Counted from the stretch's first letter, positions 6,991-13,406 are shown. The stretch: DNA of 19,014 nt from Alistipes sp. (GCA_017391665.1 JAFOXS010000120.1:1-19014), one strand, 5' to 3'. The notes: generated by a model not told the origin, from the sequence alone. Translations and numbers: made by a program.

Positions 6991-7983
6991 TTAGTCGGCG
7001 TTGATGTAAGCCGTTACCAACTCCTCATCCAGAATCTCGCAGCCGATGGCGAAGACGGCTCGCTGGCGGTTCTCCATCTGGTCGGGGTTGTACCACATGC
7101 GGATCTCCGAGCCGGGGCTGTCGGCCGTATTCACGGCCATCACCATGTTACGACGGTCGGTGAAGATGATGAAGTCCTTCGAGAGCGACGACTCGCCGAT
7201 GGCGGGATCTACGTTCACCTCGATGACGGGGAAGCCACGGTACATGAGCTGCGGGCGACCTGTCTGGCAATCCTGGTACGATGCTGCGCCATATGCGCTG
7301 TCCAGATAGTTCTGGTAGTAGGCATAGATGCGGGGCGATACGAAGAATGCCACCTGACCCTCGGGGAAGAGACCCTTCAGACGGGGGCTGGCATCGTTCA
7401 CGATGTCGGAGAAGATCTCGCCCAAGCTCATGTCGCTGAGCAACACCTCCAGCTCCTTCGAAGAGTTGGCAATCTCGCCGCTTTTCACACGCTCGTTGAT
7501 GAGCTTGAGCAGGCCGTCGAAGCTGGTGTAGCCGGTGTTCAGCGTGCCACCCTTATCGCCGAGCCAGAGGTTCATGCGGATCGACTCGGCAATGGCCTGA
7601 CGGAAGAGTTCGGTCTCGGCTGCCTCGAGCTCGGTGCCCGACAAATCCTCCATGTTGACGTCCGAGCGGTTGGTGATAAGCTCGAAGATAGTCGAGAAGT
7701 AGTCGCTTGCAGCAAAGGCATTCTCGGCCTTCACGCGAGCCATGGGGATGGTCTTCTGATAGTGGGTTGTCTTCACTCCACCCTCCCAGTCGGTTGCCTG
7801 GTCGAAGGGTGTAAGTACGTTGCCCTTACGATCCCAGATCTGCACCACGGTAGGCATGGGCATGTTGTAGAGGATGCGGATACCAAGCGACTCAGCCGAA
7901 GGGCCGGTCAAAAGGGGACGGAAAAAGATGGTCTCGAGTTCGTGACCTGAATAGTTCTTGGGGTTTACAATAATGCTTGACAT
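6991..7983 (-). CDS. Major capsid protein, HK97 fold
   Basis: A 330-aa major capsid protein expected to build the icosahedral shell. The order fits the HK97 fold: an N-terminal arm with IFFRPLLTGPSAESLGIRILYNMPMPTVVQIW, an E-loop region (VLTPFDQATDWEGGVKTTHY), a spine helix containing LEAAETELFRQAIAESIRMNLWLG, and the A-domain strand VAFFVSPRIYAYYQNYL. YRGFPVIEVNVDP and FIIFTDRRNMVMAVNTADSPGSEIRMWYNPD near the C-terminus are typical of Bacteroidetes prophage capsids. There is no room for a cleaved N-terminal delta (scaffold) domain, so scaffolding is probably supplied by the C-terminus of the protease gene just upstream. The reading frame is intact throughout. Confidence 0.85.
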   Translation of the reverse strand: MSSIIVNPKNYSGHELETIFFRPLLTGPSAESLGIRILYNMPMPTVVQIWDRKGNVLTPFDQATDWEGGVKTTHYQKTIPMARVKAENAFAASDYFSTIFELITNRSDVNMEDLSGTELEAAETELFRQAIAESIRMNLWLGDKGGTLNTGYTSFDGLLKLINERVKSGEIANSSKELEVLLSDMSLGEIFSDIVNDASPRLKGLFPEGQVAFFVSPRIYAYYQNYLDSAYGAASYQDCQTGRPQLMYRGFPVIEVNVDPAIGESSLSKDFIIFTDRRNMVMAVNTADSPGSEIRMWYNPDQMENRQRAVFAIGCEILDEELVTAYINAD

Positions 7984-8027
7984 AATGTGTTGTTTGTTAG
8001 TTGGTTAATAATGGTTGAATGAAACGG

Positions 8028-8180
8028 TTAATATTTGCCGAAGGCCTTGGCATCGGCCGCATAGGCCTCCTCGTTGGCACGCAGCAGCGGCTGATTCATC
8101 GAGGGATCCTCTGCCGGCTTGACCTTCGATGAGGAGTATCGGCGCTGCCCCTCATCAAAGGCACAATCGACTTTGTGGGG
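8028..8180 (-). pseudogene. Displaced C-terminus of the protease/scaffold gene in the -1 frame
   Basis: In the frame -1 relative to the protease, translation from about the C4 run at 8177-8180 gives an acidic, Ala-rich tail. It includes FDEGQRRYSSSKVKPAEDPS and LLRANEEAYAADAKAFGKY before a TAA at 8028. It resembles the natural end of a scaffold or protease protein and closes the gap to the capsid gene. It has no convincing start of its own; the only nearby Met (MNQPLL) would give 23 residues. Restoring one C to the C4 run on the minus strand would join the frames cleanly. Whether this is a real mutation, a sequencing error or a recoding site cannot be told from one sequence. Confidence 0.55.
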
Positions 8181-9001
8181 CTCTGCGCCGCAGCCTGTGG
8201 CAGCGTCTCCTGCTCCTGCGTAGCCTCTTTCTCGGCACGCCTGGCCTCGCGCTTTTCCATATGCTTTTCGTGCAGGCGCTCCAGCCACTCCTCGATGCGG
8301 TAGGCCAGGCGACCCAGCAGGTAGCGGATTATCTCGCCCGCAGCCGAGTTTTCCACCTGAGGGATATCCACATCCGAGGGTGTATCCTCCTTCTCGGGCA
8401 CAAGCACACCCGTAATCAACGGGTCGGTGATGCAGTCGGCAAGGCCTGCCGCTACGGTCTCCTCGGCTGTGAGCCAGCGGCCCTCGCCATTGTTCTCGGC
8501 CATCAGGTCGGCGAAGTACTGCGCATCGCGACCCGAGTGCAGGGCGTAGAGTGATGCCAGTCGCTCGTCGGTCTTGCGCAACAGGTCGGCACGTGCATCG
8601 AGCGATGAGGCGTTACCCTCGATCGAGCATGTCGATTTGTGAATCAGATACATGGCGTTGCTCGAAATCTCGCGGCAACCGTCGTTGGCAGCCTGTGCTA
8701 TAATGGTTGCGGCCGAGGCAGTGTAGCCGTAGCAGCGCGTGGTGATGTGGGCGTCGAGTCCCATCAGTGCATCGTAGATGAGCAGCGCATCGTTCACGTC
8801 GCCACCCGTCGAGCGGATGTTCACCACCACCTTCGTGGCGGCAATCTCGGCTATGCGTGCCACCTCCTCGCGAAAACGGTCAAAGGTGGCAATGCGTGTG
8901 GATGCATTCTCAAACTGATGCTGCTCGGGTACACCTATCGTACCCTCGATGTCGATGTAACATGTGTGGGCTTCATTTCTGATAGTGATTTTGGTTTGCA
9001 T
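8096..9001 (-). CDS. ClpP-like prohead protease (probably frameshifted near the 3' end)
   Basis: As the sequence stands this is a 301-aa ClpP/S14-type serine protease, the class that matures phage proheads. Visible marks are the strand VVVNIRSTGGDVNDALLIYDAL (about 58-79), the nucleophile loop GYTASAATI with Ser96, YLIHKS with His121, and WLTAEETVAAGLADCI near the end of the domain. The usual catalytic acid before the Trp is not obvious. After about residue 205 comes a long charged helix (EEWLERLHEKHMEKREARRAEKEATQEQE) and a Pro/Ala linker, as in protease-scaffold fusions. The last 28 or so residues are basic and unlike phage scaffold tails, while the overlapping -1 frame encodes a better C-terminus ending 44 nt before the capsid start. 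I therefore infer a one-base loss near 8150-8215; the original product would be about 324 aa. Confidence 0.7.
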   Translation of the reverse strand: MQTKITIRNEAHTCYIDIEGTIGVPEQHQFENASTRIATFDRFREEVARIAEIAATKVVVNIRSTGGDVNDALLIYDALMGLDAHITTRCYGYTASAATIIAQAANDGCREISSNAMYLIHKSTCSIEGNASSLDARADLLRKTDERLASLYALHSGRDAQYFADLMAENNGEGRWLTAEETVAAGLADCITDPLITGVLVPEKEDTPSDVDIPQVENSAAGEIIRYLLGRLAYRIEEWLERLHEKHMEKREARRAEKEATQEQETLPQAAAQSPTKSIVPLMRGSADTPHRRSSRQRIPR

Positions 9002-9035
9002 TTTGTCTCTTTACATCTTTTTTTAGGTTTAACAA

Positions 9036-11357
9036 TTAATCTTCTGCCATGCGCACAAACTCGCAGTGTGCGCTCTGCGTCGTGGCATCGTAGCCTCTTA
9101 CCCTGCGCAGATAGTATGAGGCTCGCTGCCCTGCGATGTTGATTCGGAACCTTAGGCGCGCTCCACCTCCCTGCTGCACCTGGGAGAGTGGCGGCAGAGC
9201 ATGTGCTGGCAGGGTTAGGTGTACGCCCAGGCGTCGTCGCATGGCCTGCTCCTGCCACTCACGCTGGTAGTAGCGGTGGAGTCCCGACACCCCATCCCTC
9301 TCCTCGAAGCAGAGCGTGAATTCACCTGGCGAGTGAAATGCTGCGTAGGGGTACTCCCCGCCAAAGGATGGTGCTCCCCACCTCTCACCCTCGGGCAGAG
9401 GTCGCATACCCTCATATCGCACCACGCGCATCGAAACCTCACCCACGCTGTCGGCATCACGATCACCCACCTGCATGATGCGCGCCGACGGAGCCGATGC
9501 GTAAATCCCCGTAGCCGATATCGTAGGGCAGAAGAGTGGGTTGACCCTTCTCTGGCGTCCCATCGTGGCGACGTACGATTCAATGGTTGTGCTCCACTCT
9601 CCGAATACCTCGCCGCTTTGGGCATTGTATCGTGCCACGGCACCATCACCCTCTGCGCGGTAGCATAGCGTGCGGTTGTGACGCACCTCTGCGGCCAGGT
9701 CGGTGGCTCGAATCTGCTTGTTGCGATCGACATAGATGCTCACGTCGCGCAACTCACCATCGTAGAAGTCGTCATAGGGCTCGATGTAGACGCACTTCGA
9801 TGCTTCACACGTGGCAAGGCGCAGGTTGAACATCTGCTGCACCGCCTCCACAAACTCACGCTGCGTAGCCTCGTGTGCAAGGATATTCTCCGCCGAGAGC
9901 ATCGATCCCGCCGCCGGCGAGGAGTAGAACAGTGGTCGCAGCGTGCAGAGCGGCGATAGTGTCACCCGCTGTCCCTGCTGGGCGCCGTGCAGATACATCT
10001 TCGTGAACTCCTTGCCATGCGAGGGTGTGAGATGCTCGGGCGGAGTCTGCAGCGTCACCTCCACATCCATCACCCCCGTGGCCGCCACATGACCGTCGTA
10101 GATGGCCCAGTCGCCTGCATACTCCTCGCCACTGGAGGTGAGTAGCAGAGACTCGCCACCACTCAGCGCAGGCATGGTGAATGTCGTCTCGCTGGCCGTA
10201 ATGCTCTTGATGAGTGTATCCTTGCCTGCCGAGCGATAGATCAGGCGGAGCGTTGCACTGCTCTCATTGTCAAAGACAAAGCATTTGTACTGCACCTCTG
10301 CCGCAAGGCTTCTGCGACGATCTTTGTGGGGGTTGGCCAGCGGGATCTCCATATCGCAGCCCGTATCCACGTAGAGTCTGTCGAAACCCTGCAGTCGGCT
10401 GCTCGATACGATGCGGTACTCGGTCGAGTATTTGAGAAAGATCTCAAAACCTACGTTTGCCTCGACCTTGGGGTGGTACTCTACGCCCTCGTCGCCAATT
10501 AGCAGCACGCCACGATTGTTGTAGAGTTCACCACCCTGAGTCGTCTGCACGAAGTTGCCAAGCGATGAGGTGAGCACCAGCGGTGTCATCCACGCGCGAC
10601 CCATCGCATCAGCCGTGGTTGTGGCCTCGGATGTACGACCTGCCATGAAGCCCGACGAGTTCTCCAGTCGCGTGAGCGAACCGCCAGCCTTGGGGTAGCA
10701 GCCACTGAAGTAGAGTTTCCTAAACTCGTCGCTCTCCAGAAATCGGCTCTCAGTGGTGTAGCCCGCACCCTCAAATATTGCGCGGAGCATATCCCTCACC
10801 GATATGAAGGGGTGGTAGTCCGCCACGGTCATCACTCGCTGTGGCGCATAGAGCGATGTGGAGTCATAGCTCTCGCGGTAGTCGTCATGGCGTACGGGCA
10901 GAAAACGCACCGTCCTTTCGCCCTGCCAGCTATCCTCTATGGTCTGATAGCTGAGCGTGGACTCAAAACCGAGTGGCGCTTCGGAGAGCTTGCGCGAGGC
11001 TATGCGCTCCACCCAGTCGCCCGAGCCATCGCGTATCTCCACCACATAGTGGCCTACGCCCTGCCTTCCCTCAATGGCCTGCAGCGTTGCCCGGCCTGCG
11101 AGTAATTCCACGCCATCGACCACTATGCGTCCCGTGTGGAGTGAGGAGTTGAAGGCTATGGCCGTTGCGGGGTCGGCAGCAAACCCCATAATGTGGTCAT
11201 TCTGTGGCGATAGCGGCAGGCGCAGTGTGATGTGGCGCCCCTTGCGTGCTGCGTCAAGGTCATGAAATGCTTCAGCGTCGAATGTGAAGCACTCATCCCC
11301 GAGTCGGAACTCTGTGCCAAGGTCACACCGCTGGTTGTCGATCATAATCTCTACCAT
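9036..11357 (-). CDS. Large phage tail protein (Bacteroidetes baseplate/distal tail type)
   Basis: A 773-aa tail protein. The N-terminal pattern resembles large tail proteins of Bacteroidetes siphophages, which assemble at the distal tail: ITLRLPLSPQNDHIMGFAADPATAIAFNSSLHTGRIVVDGVELLAGRATLQAI (about 42-94). There an early strand, a 'P.(T/S)..N....F' turn, FN and a 'dG..v..G...L' hairpin recur. The middle (about 190-440) contains ISVRDMLRAIFEGAGY and many beta strands. The part from about 500 on has AVQQMFNLRLATCEASKCVYIEPYDDFY, suggestive of a hub-type domain. It overlaps the upstream gene by 7 nt; a second ATG four codons in (11345) would avoid this. No tape-measure gene is present, which such a protein would normally follow. 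The specific role (hub, distal tail or receptor contact) is inferred. Confidence 0.6.
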   Translation of the reverse strand: MVEIMIDNQRCDLGTEFRLGDECFTFDAEAFHDLDAARKGRHITLRLPLSPQNDHIMGFAADPATAIAFNSSLHTGRIVVDGVELLAGRATLQAIEGRQGVGHYVVEIRDGSGDWVERIASRKLSEAPLGFESTLSYQTIEDSWQGERTVRFLPVRHDDYRESYDSTSLYAPQRVMTVADYHPFISVRDMLRAIFEGAGYTTESRFLESDEFRKLYFSGCYPKAGGSLTRLENSSGFMAGRTSEATTTADAMGRAWMTPLVLTSSLGNFVQTTQGGELYNNRGVLLIGDEGVEYHPKVEANVGFEIFLKYSTEYRIVSSSRLQGFDRLYVDTGCDMEIPLANPHKDRRRSLAAEVQYKCFVFDNESSATLRLIYRSAGKDTLIKSITASETTFTMPALSGGESLLLTSSGEEYAGDWAIYDGHVAATGVMDVEVTLQTPPEHLTPSHGKEFTKMYLHGAQQGQRVTLSPLCTLRPLFYSSPAAGSMLSAENILAHEATQREFVEAVQQMFNLRLATCEASKCVYIEPYDDFYDGELRDVSIYVDRNKQIRATDLAAEVRHNRTLCYRAEGDGAVARYNAQSGEVFGEWSTTIESYVATMGRQRRVNPLFCPTISATGIYASAPSARIMQVGDRDADSVGEVSMRVVRYEGMRPLPEGERWGAPSFGGEYPYAAFHSPGEFTLCFEERDGVSGLHRYYQREWQEQAMRRRLGVHLTLPAHALPPLSQVQQGGGARLRFRINIAGQRASYYLRRVRGYDATTQSAHCEFVRMAED

Positions 11358-12325
11358 AGCAGCACGCCCTCCTCAGCGGCACGAATATCTACCTCGATGA
11401 TTCCCATCTGCTCGCTCGGCGAGAGCATCACGCGGTCGGTAGTGAGTTCAACGCCCTGAATATCACCTCCCTCGACGAGCCATACGCGTGGTGAGGAGAG
11501 TATCTCCGCCAGTGCCTTGAGTTGTTTTTCGGGTTCATAGGCCGAGAGCAGTTTCAGCTCGCTGCGACTCTCCACTGCCGCCGCCTCGCGACCCCATATG
11601 CTCGCCATGTGGTGACGTGTGGCCTCGACTAGCACGCCCTTGCGCAGAGGGAAGGTGTAGAGCTCGGGTGCGAGTTGTCTGTTGAGCCACGCCACACGTC
11701 GTGCGCTGAGAAGATTCTGCTTCATCTCGTATTCGATCACGGTGTCGGCTCTGCCATCGATCTTTACCGTCACTCGAATCGTATCCACCCCCTCTCTACC
11801 TCGGGCCGTCACCGCCACGGCTCGCTGACCGCCCGAGGGAGGGGTTATGGTTATGCACTCGGTGCCGTAGCCGATAAATTCGACATCGAAGCTCACCACT
11901 ATGTCGGGCCATGTGAAATAGGAGATGATGTCAAATTCATCGCGCTCCATCGTGCGGTGCAGCTGCTGCGATGTGAGGAGCGTGTAGAGCGCATCACGAT
12001 CAACGGATGCGGCTATGAAGTTGCGCGATGAGGATGTCTTGCCCTCGGCTTCAACCACCACCTTTATCGTTGCGTTGGTCTCCACCTCGCCGCACTCGGT
12101 GATCGCTGTGGGCAGCGTGGGGCGTGCTGCCGAGCGAAGGTAGGGGGCAATGTCTATCTCGCCCGTGGTGACGTTGTATAGCCGTTTGCGGCCAATCTCC
12201 TCGCCCGTGGTGCGGTTTATAATCTTCAGCTCCACGTCGTGGGGCGTTGTGCTCTCTGTGTCAAAGGCGTAAATCAGGGGCTCCCGAAACGAAGAGTATG
12301 CCTCGGGAATAGATGTAAATTTCAT
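11351..12325 (-). CDS. Phage tail-associated beta-rich protein
   Basis: A 324-aa protein in the phage cassette. Alternating strand patterns indicate several Ig-like or beta-sandwich domains: LIYAFDTES followed by DVELKIINRTTGEEIGRKRLYNVTTGEIDIAPYL (about 17-64), and IVVSFDVEFIGYGTECITITPPSGGQRAVAVTARG (about 142-176). The N-terminal layout, with an early 'P..EP..Y.F', 'G..I.....Y....G...ID..PYL', is like minor tail proteins next to the large tail protein in Bacteroidetes prophages. It lacks transmembrane or signal sequences, as expected for virion proteins. It starts 18 nt after the preceding gene and overlaps the 773-aa gene start. Minor tail or baseplate function is inferred from position and fold pattern only. 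Confidence 0.5.
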   Translation of the reverse strand: MKFTSIPEAYSSFREPLIYAFDTESTTPHDVELKIINRTTGEEIGRKRLYNVTTGEIDIAPYLRSAARPTLPTAITECGEVETNATIKVVVEAEGKTSSSRNFIAASVDRDALYTLLTSQQLHRTMERDEFDIISYFTWPDIVVSFDVEFIGYGTECITITPPSGGQRAVAVTARGREGVDTIRVTVKIDGRADTVIEYEMKQNLLSARRVAWLNRQLAPELYTFPLRKGVLVEATRHHMASIWGREAAAVESRSELKLLSAYEPEKQLKALAEILSSPRVWLVEGGDIQGVELTTDRVMLSPSEQMGIIEVDIRAAEEGVLLW

Positions 12326-12343
12326 GTTGTCAACGGTTTATTG

Positions 12344-12748
12344 TTAGAAGAATGTGATCACCTCGGCTGTTGCCGTTGCTGCCACCTCGCCTGCGGCCGA
12401 GAGCGTCTGCGAGGAGTGTTTGATCTTCAGGTTCTCTACGGCAATTACATAATCCTCCTTCGAGAGCGAGGCGAAGAGCCCAAGCAGATCCTGCTCCAGC
12501 GTCGCCTGGCGTGTATTGCGCTCCGTGGGCGAAAGTTTGGCTCCGGCATCAAGAGCGTGCGTTGTTACGGTGTAGGTGATTGTTCCGTGTGTGCGTCCCA
12601 CCATCGACTGAAATAGTGGCGGCGTAAGCCATAGTGCAGGGTAGGTGTGGACGAGTTGCGGGATGTACCTCTCGTCGGTGGAGTGAAACGCATAGCCATT
12701 GGCCGTTGCACTCTGCTCGAAGGAGTGAAGAAGTTTTGTTCTGTTCAT
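12344..12748 (-). CDS. First gene of the phage cassette, tail-completion-like protein
   Basis: A 134-aa protein (MNRTKLLHSF...) beginning the leftward cassette. The pattern YPALWLTPP (about 44-52), then GTITYTVTTHAL, ERNTRQATLEQDLLGLFASLSKEDYVIAVENLKIKH and a closing TLSAAGEVAATATAEVITFF, is reminiscent of small tail-terminator or tail-completion proteins in Bacteroidetes prophages. There a beta strand plus the helix 'R...LE.D....L..L' and a final 'GE.A..A.....TFF' recur. The frame is open back to 12889, but the extra residues look like leader sequence with hairpins, and the ATG at 12748 follows the last hairpin, so I chose it. Function is inferred and uncertain. Confidence 0.5.
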   Translation of the reverse strand: MNRTKLLHSFEQSATANGYAFHSTDERYIPQLVHTYPALWLTPPLFQSMVGRTHGTITYTVTTHALDAGAKLSPTERNTRQATLEQDLLGLFASLSKEDYVIAVENLKIKHSSQTLSAAGEVAATATAEVITFF

Positions 12749-12767
12749 TGTTTTAGGGGTGTTAGGG

Positions 12768-12793
12768 GTCGGAAACCGACATTTATCGGTTTC
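12768..12793 (-). promoter_or_regulatory. Overlapping alternative hairpins before the first cassette gene
   Basis: Two inverted repeats share bases. GAAACCGA (12772-12779) pairs with TCGGTTTC (12786-12793), a perfect 8-bp stem with a 6-nt loop. GTCGG (12768-12772) pairs with CCGAC (12776-12780), 5 bp with a 3-nt loop. They cannot form together, and they end 20 nt before the ATG at 12748. A translation or attenuation switch is possible. Confidence 0.45.
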
Positions 12794-12831
12794 AAAATGT
12801 TTATAAAATTGTTGAATTGTTGTGTTGCCTG

Positions 12832-12843
12832 TGTTGATAAGTT
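12832..12843 (-). repeat. Direct repeat copy 1, DnaA-box-like
   Basis: On the minus strand this reads AACTTATCAACA, repeated exactly at 12943-12954. It contains TTATCAACA, one base from the DnaA box TTATCCACA. It lies in the untranslated leader of the phage cassette. Confidence 0.5.
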
Positions 12844-12916
12844 CCAACCAATGGGTCAGAATCATCAGACAATCAGCGGAATCGGGCACACTCTGCGGCG
12901 TGTTGAAAAGCCCGTA

Positions 12917-13003
12917 TTACAGATGTAATCTCGCTGTTGATATGTTGATAAGTTGTCGGCATGAACCTTCATTATGCCGAGATTGTGGAGGGTGCAGTTT
13001 CAT
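12917..13003 (-). CDS. Possible 28-aa leader peptide
   Basis: A short frame, MKLHPPQSRHNEGSCRQL followed by ten more residues to a TAA at 12917, begins within the leader of the phage cassette. It spans the hairpin at 12956-12980 and one DnaA-like repeat. It is polar and basic with no membrane segment. There is no clear ribosome binding site, and a frame this short is expected by chance, so it is only a candidate upstream ORF. Confidence 0.15.
   Translation of the reverse strand: MKLHPPQSRHNEGSCRQLINISTARLHL
12943..12954 (-). repeat. Direct repeat copy 2, DnaA-box-like
   Basis: Second exact copy of AACTTATCAACA on the minus strand, 111 bp from the first and followed at once by a further half copy, TATCAACAG. 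Function unknown; an origin-like or protein-binding role is only a possibility. Confidence 0.5.
12956..12980 (-). repeat. Leader hairpin, 7-bp stem
   Basis: TCGGCAT (12956-12962) and ATGCCGA (12974-12980) are perfect inverted repeats with an 11-nt loop in the cassette leader. There is no T-tract on either side, so it is not a standard terminator. Confidence 0.45.
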
Positions 13004-13033
13004 AATGTTGCAAGTTCAATAATTTAATACGTT

Positions 13034-13105
13034 GTCGTAGTCGCCCACGAGAGCCTTGAGATTTCCTAAACGTGGCTGTGTTGCCCTCTCGTGGCGACTA
13101 ACGAC
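13034..13105 (-). promoter_or_regulatory. 20-bp imperfect inverted repeat at the 5' end of the cassette transcript
   Basis: GTCGTAGTCGCCCACGAGAG (13034-13053) is the inverted complement of CTCTCGTGGCGACTAACGAC (13086-13105) except for one extra base in each arm, leaving a 32-nt loop. The right arm ends 4 nt from the -7 box at 13110-13117, so the predicted transcript starts with or within this hairpin. That placement suggests mRNA protection, a structured regulatory leader or a small RNA rather than termination, because no T-tract follows. A protein-binding operator is also possible. The arms do not flank the promoter, so it is not an invertible promoter. Confidence 0.75.
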
Positions 13106-13109
13106 ACTG

Positions 13110-13141
13110 CAAATATAATACATCAAAATCCGTTTGTCAAG
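13110..13141 (-). promoter_or_regulatory. Strong Bacteroidetes promoter for the phage cassette
   Basis: On the minus strand a TTG at the -33 position (CTTG, 13138-13141) is followed after 20 nt by TATATTTG (13110-13117), an exact TAnnTTTG -7 box at canonical spacing. AT-rich sequence (13142-13185) upstream could act as an UP-like element. The start would fall near 13100-13105, giving a leader of about 350 nt before the first gene at 12748. Confidence 0.8.
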
Positions 13142-13312
13142 TAATTTAACAATAAAAATTCAATTATTTATCAAATTATTTAACTCTGCCGCCTCTAATT
13201 TGCTCTTTTCCAGCGAGGTCTGCGAGGGTAAAATTTTTGCACAAAAACACCCCTTTTTCTCCCTAAAGCGGTGAAATCGGCAAAAAAGCTCTGTAATTCC
13301 AACTATTATTTG
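13142..13312. other. AT-rich divergent intergenic region
   Basis: This lies between the leftward phage-cassette promoter and the rightward flippase promoter. It has an AT-rich block (13141-13185) with the imperfect direct repeat CAATTATTT / AAATTATTT, then a mixed stretch with a T-run and a C-run (13249-13263). I see no ORF, no RNA gene and no recognisable att site or direct repeat shared with the left border of the cassette. Confidence 0.5.
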
Positions 13313-13320
13313 TAACTTTG
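13313..13320 (+). promoter_or_regulatory. -7 box of the flippase-dut operon promoter
   Basis: TAACTTTG is an exact TAnnTTTG match 86 nt upstream of the flippase ATG. No clean -33 TTTG is seen 19-21 nt upstream, so the promoter is probable but incomplete. It would start an mRNA with a leader of about 80 nt. Confidence 0.6.
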
Positions 13321-13346
13321 CAAGTCATAGCGCGCAATGTGCGCGT

Positions 13347-13384
13347 GCGCTCGCGTACGTAATTGAGCCGAGTTAGGCGAGCGC
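13347..13384 (+). promoter_or_regulatory. GC-rich hairpin in the flippase leader
   Basis: GCGCTCGC (13347-13354) pairs perfectly with GCGAGCGC (13377-13384), an 8-bp all-G/C-rich stem with a 22-nt loop, 22 nt upstream of the ATG. Just 5' is alternating purine-pyrimidine sequence (13330-13350) that can form a competing hairpin, CGCGCA/TGCGCG. A post-transcriptional control role is possible. Confidence 0.5.
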
Positions 13385-13406
13385 CACGACCAAATGAAGT
13401 AAAAGA

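Noticed and set aside
6937..7950. Long plus-strand open frame (337 aa) opposite the capsid gene
   Set aside because: It mirrors the capsid coding sequence, has low-complexity His/Leu/Val-rich composition, and the minus frame is a clear HK97 capsid. It is an artefact of biased codon use.
8150..8215. Programmed -1 frameshift in the protease gene
   Set aside because: No X XXY YYZ slippery heptamer is in the correct frame around the junction, so an indel is preferred; recoding is not excluded.
13034..13105. Invertible promoter or IS end
   Set aside because: The arms do not flank the promoter and no transposase or recombinase gene is near.
3961..13141. att sites flanking the phage cassette
   Set aside because: By eye no direct repeat longer than about 12 bp is shared between the left and right borders, and no tRNA gene is adjacent.
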